From the NCBI GenBank assembly GCA_012961365.1, contig DTZN01000185.1, positions 1 through 5,683 on the forward strand: 5,683 nucleotides of DNA, read 5' to 3'. The DNA is from Hydrogenothermaceae bacterium (lineage in GTDB: Bacteria; Aquificota; Aquificia; Aquificales; Hydrogenothermaceae). The notes beneath the pieces were generated by a model that searched no databases, was not told the origin of the DNA, and was given only the letters and a program-made list of their open reading frames with translations. The translations under genes were made by a program, and so were the position numbers. Position 1 is the first letter of the stretch. Each line of letters opens with the position of its first letter. Shown one piece after another: positions 5,359-5,683 of the stretch.

Positions 5359-5683
5359 TTAGAAAACCTTTTCTAATGTTAATAAAAATCTCCTATCAAA
5401 CGCTTGATATTCTATAGGAGAACCTGAAATAGGTTTATATACAATTTTTGCACTGTTATTAAATACATTTTCTCCTTTTAATCTTAATTTCCATCCATTT
5501 TTTAGACTTTTAGATATTCCAAATGTGTAATTAAAAGTTGCAGGAATTTCTCTACCATGTATAGAATATTTATCCTTAAAAACAAGTTCATTATAAAACT
5601 GCCAGCTTTTGTATTCTGTTAAAAGCCTAGCATTTACTCCTAAATTTGGAGAAAAACAATTCTTGAAATTCCCTTTTGCCTCA
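5359..5683 (-). CDS. C-terminal end of a TonB-dependent outer-membrane receptor (partial)
   Basis: The last 107 codons of a larger gene enter from the right edge and stop with TAA at 5359-5361. The peptide alternates polar and hydrophobic residues in repeated strands, such as SWQFYNELVF, ATFNYTFGIS and GWKLRLKGENVF. It ends in RRFLLTLEKVF with the terminal Phe used by the BAM machinery. GENVFN matches the N-[LV]-F-[ND] motif before the last strands of TonB-dependent receptor barrels. Such receptors import siderophores, cobalamin, metals or other scarce solutes using TonB energy; the substrate cannot be told from this end. A single Cys (KNCF) lies early in the fragment. It is the first visible gene of the operon with the small secreted protein and the GGDEF-EAL enzyme. 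An outer-membrane beta-barrel is nearly certain; TonB-dependent receptor is likely. Confidence 0.8.
   Translation of the reverse strand, partial: EAKGNFKNCFSPNLGVNARLLTEYKSWQFYNELVFKDKYSIHGREIPATFNYTFGISKSLKNGWKLRLKGENVFNNSAKIVYKPISGSPIEYQAFDRRFLLTLEKVF

Overview
The window is AT-rich (roughly 30% GC by eye) and almost fully coding, with every supported gene on the minus strand. It looks like an Aquificota bacterium, most likely a low-GC Hydrogenothermaceae such as Sulfurihydrogenibium. Three things suggest this. The IscA/ErpA protein, with its Cys-rich C-terminus ending SFSCG, closely resembles what I remember of Aquifex aeolicus Aq_1857. A lone hisA sits among unrelated housekeeping genes, and scattered biosynthetic genes are typical of this phylum. 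The proteins are rich in Lys, Ile and Glu. The genus is an inference from memory, not from a search.

Reading the minus strand 5' to 3' (right to left), the first block is a tight three-gene accessory operon. It holds the C-terminal end of an outer-membrane TonB-dependent receptor (5359-5683, cut by the window edge), a small secreted protein of unrecognised family with a CxxC motif (4893-5357), and a membrane-anchored GGDEF-EAL protein (3018-4889). The gaps are 1 and about 3 nt and the Shine-Dalgarno signals are weak, so translational coupling is likely. The layout suggests an envelope-to-c-di-GMP signalling module: receptor, periplasmic intermediary, inner-membrane c-di-GMP enzyme. This is the most interesting part of the window.

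After a 73-nt gap with a promoter-like TATAAT and a small inverted repeat comes a housekeeping operon with strong AGGAGG-type ribosome binding sites: hisA (histidine biosynthesis), ridA (enamine/imine deaminase), rbfA (30S maturation), sppA (signal-peptide peptidase) and an iscA/erpA-type Fe-S carrier. It closes with a clear Rho-independent terminator at 214-235. hisA and rbfA start with TTG.

At the left edge a good sigma-70-type promoter (TTGCCA, 17 nt, TATATT) and an AGGAGG site precede the first 18 codons of another gene, possibly a DksA/TraR-family regulator. The 201-nt spacer between iscA and that gene also holds a doubtful 24-codon hydrophobic ORF on the plus strand. I saw no RNA genes, mobile elements or CRISPR arrays.
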